NCBI GenBank assembly: GCA_023614405.1
Contig: CM042686.1
Span: 470,736,740-470,800,739 of the forward strand
From: Avena insularis
Taxonomy: Eukaryota > Streptophyta > Magnoliopsida > Poales > Poaceae
Direction: 5' to 3'
Length of the DNA stretch: 64,000 nt
The notes beneath the pieces were generated by a model. It was not told the origin of the DNA and searched no databases. It saw nothing but the letters and a program-made list of their open reading frames with translations. Both the position numbers and the translations under genes were made by a program. Shown here piece by piece: positions 61,501 through 64,000 of the stretch (the stretch's first letter is position 1; each line of letters begins with the position of its first letter).

Positions 61501-62910
61501 ACGCGTGGGGATTGCAGGCTCTCGGGGTCAAGGCTGACAGCAACAACGACGGTGGCGCCCCTGGTGGTGACCGAAGCGGAGGGAGGGGCGCCGGACTTGG
61601 GGGCTTGCCGGTCGAAGCAGAGAGATGGAGCGGCGAGAAGGCTCGCTGGCGGCAAGGTATGGCGATGGAGGGCCTAGGCCGGAGGCACGACGAGCTTAAA
61701 GGTGAGGAGGGCGCTGCTCAGGGAGAGGGAGGACCCGGACTGGAGAGGAACTCGAGGTGACGGCGTGACAGCGGGCGAGGCTGAGGTGGACGGGGGATCG
61801 AGCGCGGCCAGAGACAGTGGAGAGGCGACGGCGAGCTGCCGGGCGGCGGCGCTCACGGCGGGGCGAGGCGAGAAGGAGGAGGGCGCGCGGGTAGGACGGT
61901 GGTGAGGCCGACAGAGGAGCGGCCGGTGCTCTATGACGGGCGAGCTCGCCACGGGAAGGGGCCGGCGGCGTGGAGTGCGGGAGGCGGCGACCGGTGGGGA
62001 GCTCGATGGCGGCAGACATGGCGAGCTCGGGAGGGGCACCAACGAGACGGCGGGAGAGAGGCCTGACACGAGGGAGGAAGATGCGAGGAGGGCCGAGGTG
62101 GAGGAGAGCAGGGGCGGGGCCTGCGCGTGGTGGCGGCGGGGTTCGATCGATGGGGAGGAGGGCACACGGGGTAGGTGGGATCGAGAGGAAGGGGGACGGG
62201 CCGCGCGGGGGTGGGGCCACCTCGTCAGGCGGGGTTGGTGGGCGGTTGGTGAAAGAGAATGAGGGGGAGAGAGCTGGTGGGGCCTGTGGAGCTGTCGGTG
62301 GGGATCTGGTGGCATGCGGCGGGTGGGGGTGGTTGGGGGGTGGTTGTCCACTTGCGGCAGCGTGGGGGCGCGTGCGTCTGGGCGGGAAAAGAGGTGGCCA
62401 GGTGGATGGGGAGTGGTGCAGGTGGCTGTGTGAGGGAAGTGGAGGGAGTTGGGGGTGAGGTTGCAGCGGGTGAGTGGGTGGGGCTTGGGCCAGGGTGATG
62501 TGGCGCGCTGTGATAGGGTCGGGTGAGGTGGAGGGGGCTGGGTAGATTTAGGAATAGAACCAGATATTTTAGACTAGGGTTTGGAGGTGGCCGGTCGGGC
62601 TTTTGGGCCTGGCTGGCTGCCTCCCAAAATAATATAAACTTTTATTTTAATTTAAAATAGACTTTTGTAAATAGTTTTTAGACAAATAAAAGACCCGGGA
62701 AAGACCGGAGTTTTGATTTGAAATTAAGACGGGGAATATTTAGAAAACAAAACTAGGATTTTAGAAATAGTTTTAGACAAACAAATGCATGATGACAATA
62801 CGGTGCTCAAATGCAAGGTGGCATGATGACATGAGCATGCGGTCATGATGATGCAATGCACAAAAACAACACGATTTTCTAGTAGTGGTTTTGCGGGGCG
62901 CCACAACTTC
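58508..62910. repeat. Long LTR-like block D (58513-62905), probable solo LTR, with target duplication ACTTC
   Basis: The block starts TGTAACACCCTCAAATCGG and ends GCGGGGCGCCACA, giving imperfect inverted ends TGTAACACCC/TGTGGCGCCCC (minus). ACTTC is present at 58508-58512 and 62906-62910. Removing it restores continuous RT/RNase H coding sequence of element E. It contains no gag or pol motif. At 4393 bp with 5-bp duplication and TG...CA ends it looks like a solo LTR of a long-LTR gypsy family. It holds a degenerate minisatellite (59150-59470) and a very GC-rich tract (61380-62530) whose overlapping ORFs on both strands I do not support. Confidence 0.85.
59150..59470. repeat. Degenerate minisatellite in block D, unit about 85 bp, about four copies
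   Basis: The repeated landmarks are GTTGGCATTTTTA-like, then ATTCC-TATAGTTG, and TTACTAGTCAGATATA (59200, 59285, 59375 and 59465 approximately). The copies are diverged. Confidence 0.65.
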
Positions 62911-63566
62911 AGTTTGAGTGGTTGGGGCTTTCCATTCTTCGACATCTTTAATCTTGGTGGGATCGACAACAACTCCTCCTACCAACAAGATATGGCCTAG
63001 GAATCCTACTTCCTTTAACCAGATCTCACATTTGCTAAACTTAGCATACAACTGATGCTCCCTAAGGGTTTCAAGGATAGTCCTTAGGTGTTGTTCATGG
63101 TCTTCTTCCGAATTGAAGTAGATTAGAATTTCATCGATAAAAAAAACTTATCTAGGAAGTTCATAAAAATCTTATTCATGAGATTCATGAAATAAGCGGG
63201 GGCATTGGTTAATCCAAAAGACATGACATTATACTCATACAATCCATATCTAGTGGCGAAGGTAGTCTTTGTGATATCCGTCACACGAATCTTCAATTGA
63301 TGATAACCAGTTCTAAGATCAATCTTAGAAAACACTCTGGCACCAGTCAGTTGATCAAACAAATCTTCTATCTTCGGCAATGGGTACTTGTTTTTGATGG
63401 TGACGTCATTCAGCTTCCGATAATCCGTACACAAACGGTTGGCACCATCCTTCTTATCAACAAACAGAACAAGTGATCTCCACGGTGATGCACTTGGTTG
63501 TATCAAACCTTTTCCCATCATATCATCAAGTTGCTTCTTCAGCTCCACTAGTTCAGATGGGTTCAT
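62911..63566 (-). pseudogene. Element E reverse transcriptase
   Basis: From 63566 the minus frame shows [71 protein letters not shown] and [20 protein letters not shown]. The catalytic box follows after a frameshift in a run of eight T/A bases near 63140 and reads FIDEILIY, where active enzymes have FIDDILIY. Downstream is KFSKCEIWLKEVGFLGHI. A TAG separates it from the protease frame at about 63569. The enzyme would copy element RNA; it is inactivated in this copy. Confidence 0.87.
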
Positions 63567-63578
63567 ACTATATGGTCT

Positions 63579-63998
63579 CTAAGCTATGGGTCTAGTTCCA
63601 GGGATTAGTTCAATGATAAACTCGATATCCCGATCTGGGGGCATACCGGGCAATTCATCTGGGAACACATCGGGGTATTCACAGACTACTCTGACTTGGT
63701 CAATGGTGGTTTTGGCTAAACTCTTGTTGCACTTGAATTGACGGGGTAGCGTCTCAGATACATGTTCTACTGATACTCCGGTGCTATTGGTCATGGTTAT
63801 GGCTTTCTTGGCACAGCCGATTAATCCTTGATGTTTCAACATCCAATCCATTCCTAGCACTACTTCCAAACCTTTGGTTCCAAGTACCATTAGATTGGCA
63901 TAAAAATCTATCCCATGGATTATGATAGGTACGGCCTTGCAAATTTTTCTAGCTTTGGTGGTCGAACCAGGTATTTGAACTATCATAACATGCTTCAA
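63579..63998 (-). pseudogene. Element E aspartic protease region, partial, runs off the window
   Basis: The frame reads ANLMVLGTKGLEVVLGMDWM, the conserved end of a chromovirus protease, then the linker CEYPDVFPDELPGMPPDRDI typical of the protease-RT junction. The active-site DSGA block should lie just beyond the right edge of the window. The frame ends at the TAG before the RT. Confidence 0.8.
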
Positions 63999-64000
63999 AT

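Larger units (their letters stand above)
44270..64000 (-). mobile_element. Tekay/Del-type chromovirus (Ty3/gypsy) E, right end off window, with three nested insertions
   Basis: Minus-strand protease, reverse transcriptase, RNase H, integrase and a chromodomain can be read from 63998 leftwards to 54981, followed by a purine tract and an LTR. The chromodomain and the TGTAACATC-type LTR start place it among chromoviruses of Tekay/Del type (established knowledge). The gene order is broken by C (56714-58129) and D (58513-62905); B (46872-53657) sits in its 3' LTR. Gag and the 5' LTR lie beyond the right edge. Several in-frame stops show it is inactive. Confidence 0.85.

Noticed and set aside
61674..62458. 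Overlapping long ORFs on both strands in the GC-rich part of block D
   Set aside because: Stop codons are rare in very GC-rich DNA. The products are Pro/Ser/Arg or Gly/Arg low-complexity with no motif, and the block has LTR-type ends.

Overview
The window is nuclear DNA from a large, repeat-filled grass genome, most likely Triticeae (wheat, Aegilops or barley group). The case rests on nested LTR retrotransposons whose ends I recognise as Triticeae types, a Stowaway-like MITE, a hAT DNA transposon, a LINE scrap, and two single-copy-type plant genes with typical plant exon/intron and codon features. No rRNA, tRNA, organellar or bacterial gene was found.

Layout. (1) 1-7288: an Athila-like, apparently non-autonomous LTR element (A) on the minus strand, with gag but no pol; its 3' LTR runs off the left edge. 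(2) 7289-19742: a decayed Ty3/gypsy element of Tat type on the plus strand (gag, protease, reverse transcriptase, two RNase H domains, integrase), followed by a 4 kb antisense gene and a 3' LTR. A appears to be inserted near its gag start. (3) 21812-25988: a complete hAT element with 18-bp perfect terminal inverted repeats, an 8-bp target duplication and a four-exon transposase broken by one frameshift. (4) 28666-30168: a solo LTR. (5) 32056-34413: an uninterrupted, intronless CDC48/p97 AAA-ATPase gene of 785 codons. (6) 36358-43322: a complete 13-exon minus-strand gene for the SNF4-like beta-gamma subunit of the SnRK1 kinase. (7) 44270-64000: a minus-strand chromovirus of Tekay/Del type (E), running off the right edge. 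Three younger insertions lie in it: element B (46872-53657) in its LTR, solo LTR C (56714-58129) in its RNase H region, and a 4.4-kb LTR-like block D (58513-62905) at the RT/RNase H junction. B, C and D each have an exact 5-bp target duplication.

The two cellular genes are the only likely host functions: protein-quality control (CDC48) and energy sensing (SnRK1 beta-gamma). Nothing in the sequence links them functionally. The points most worth a second look are the intronless, diverged CDC48 copy, the antisense gene in the Tat element, the sharing of internal sequence between A and B although their LTRs differ, and a GC-rich palindrome recurring in several LTR families. Exon boundaries and insertion borders were read by eye from splice consensus, codon phase, TG...CA ends and target duplications; no database search was run.
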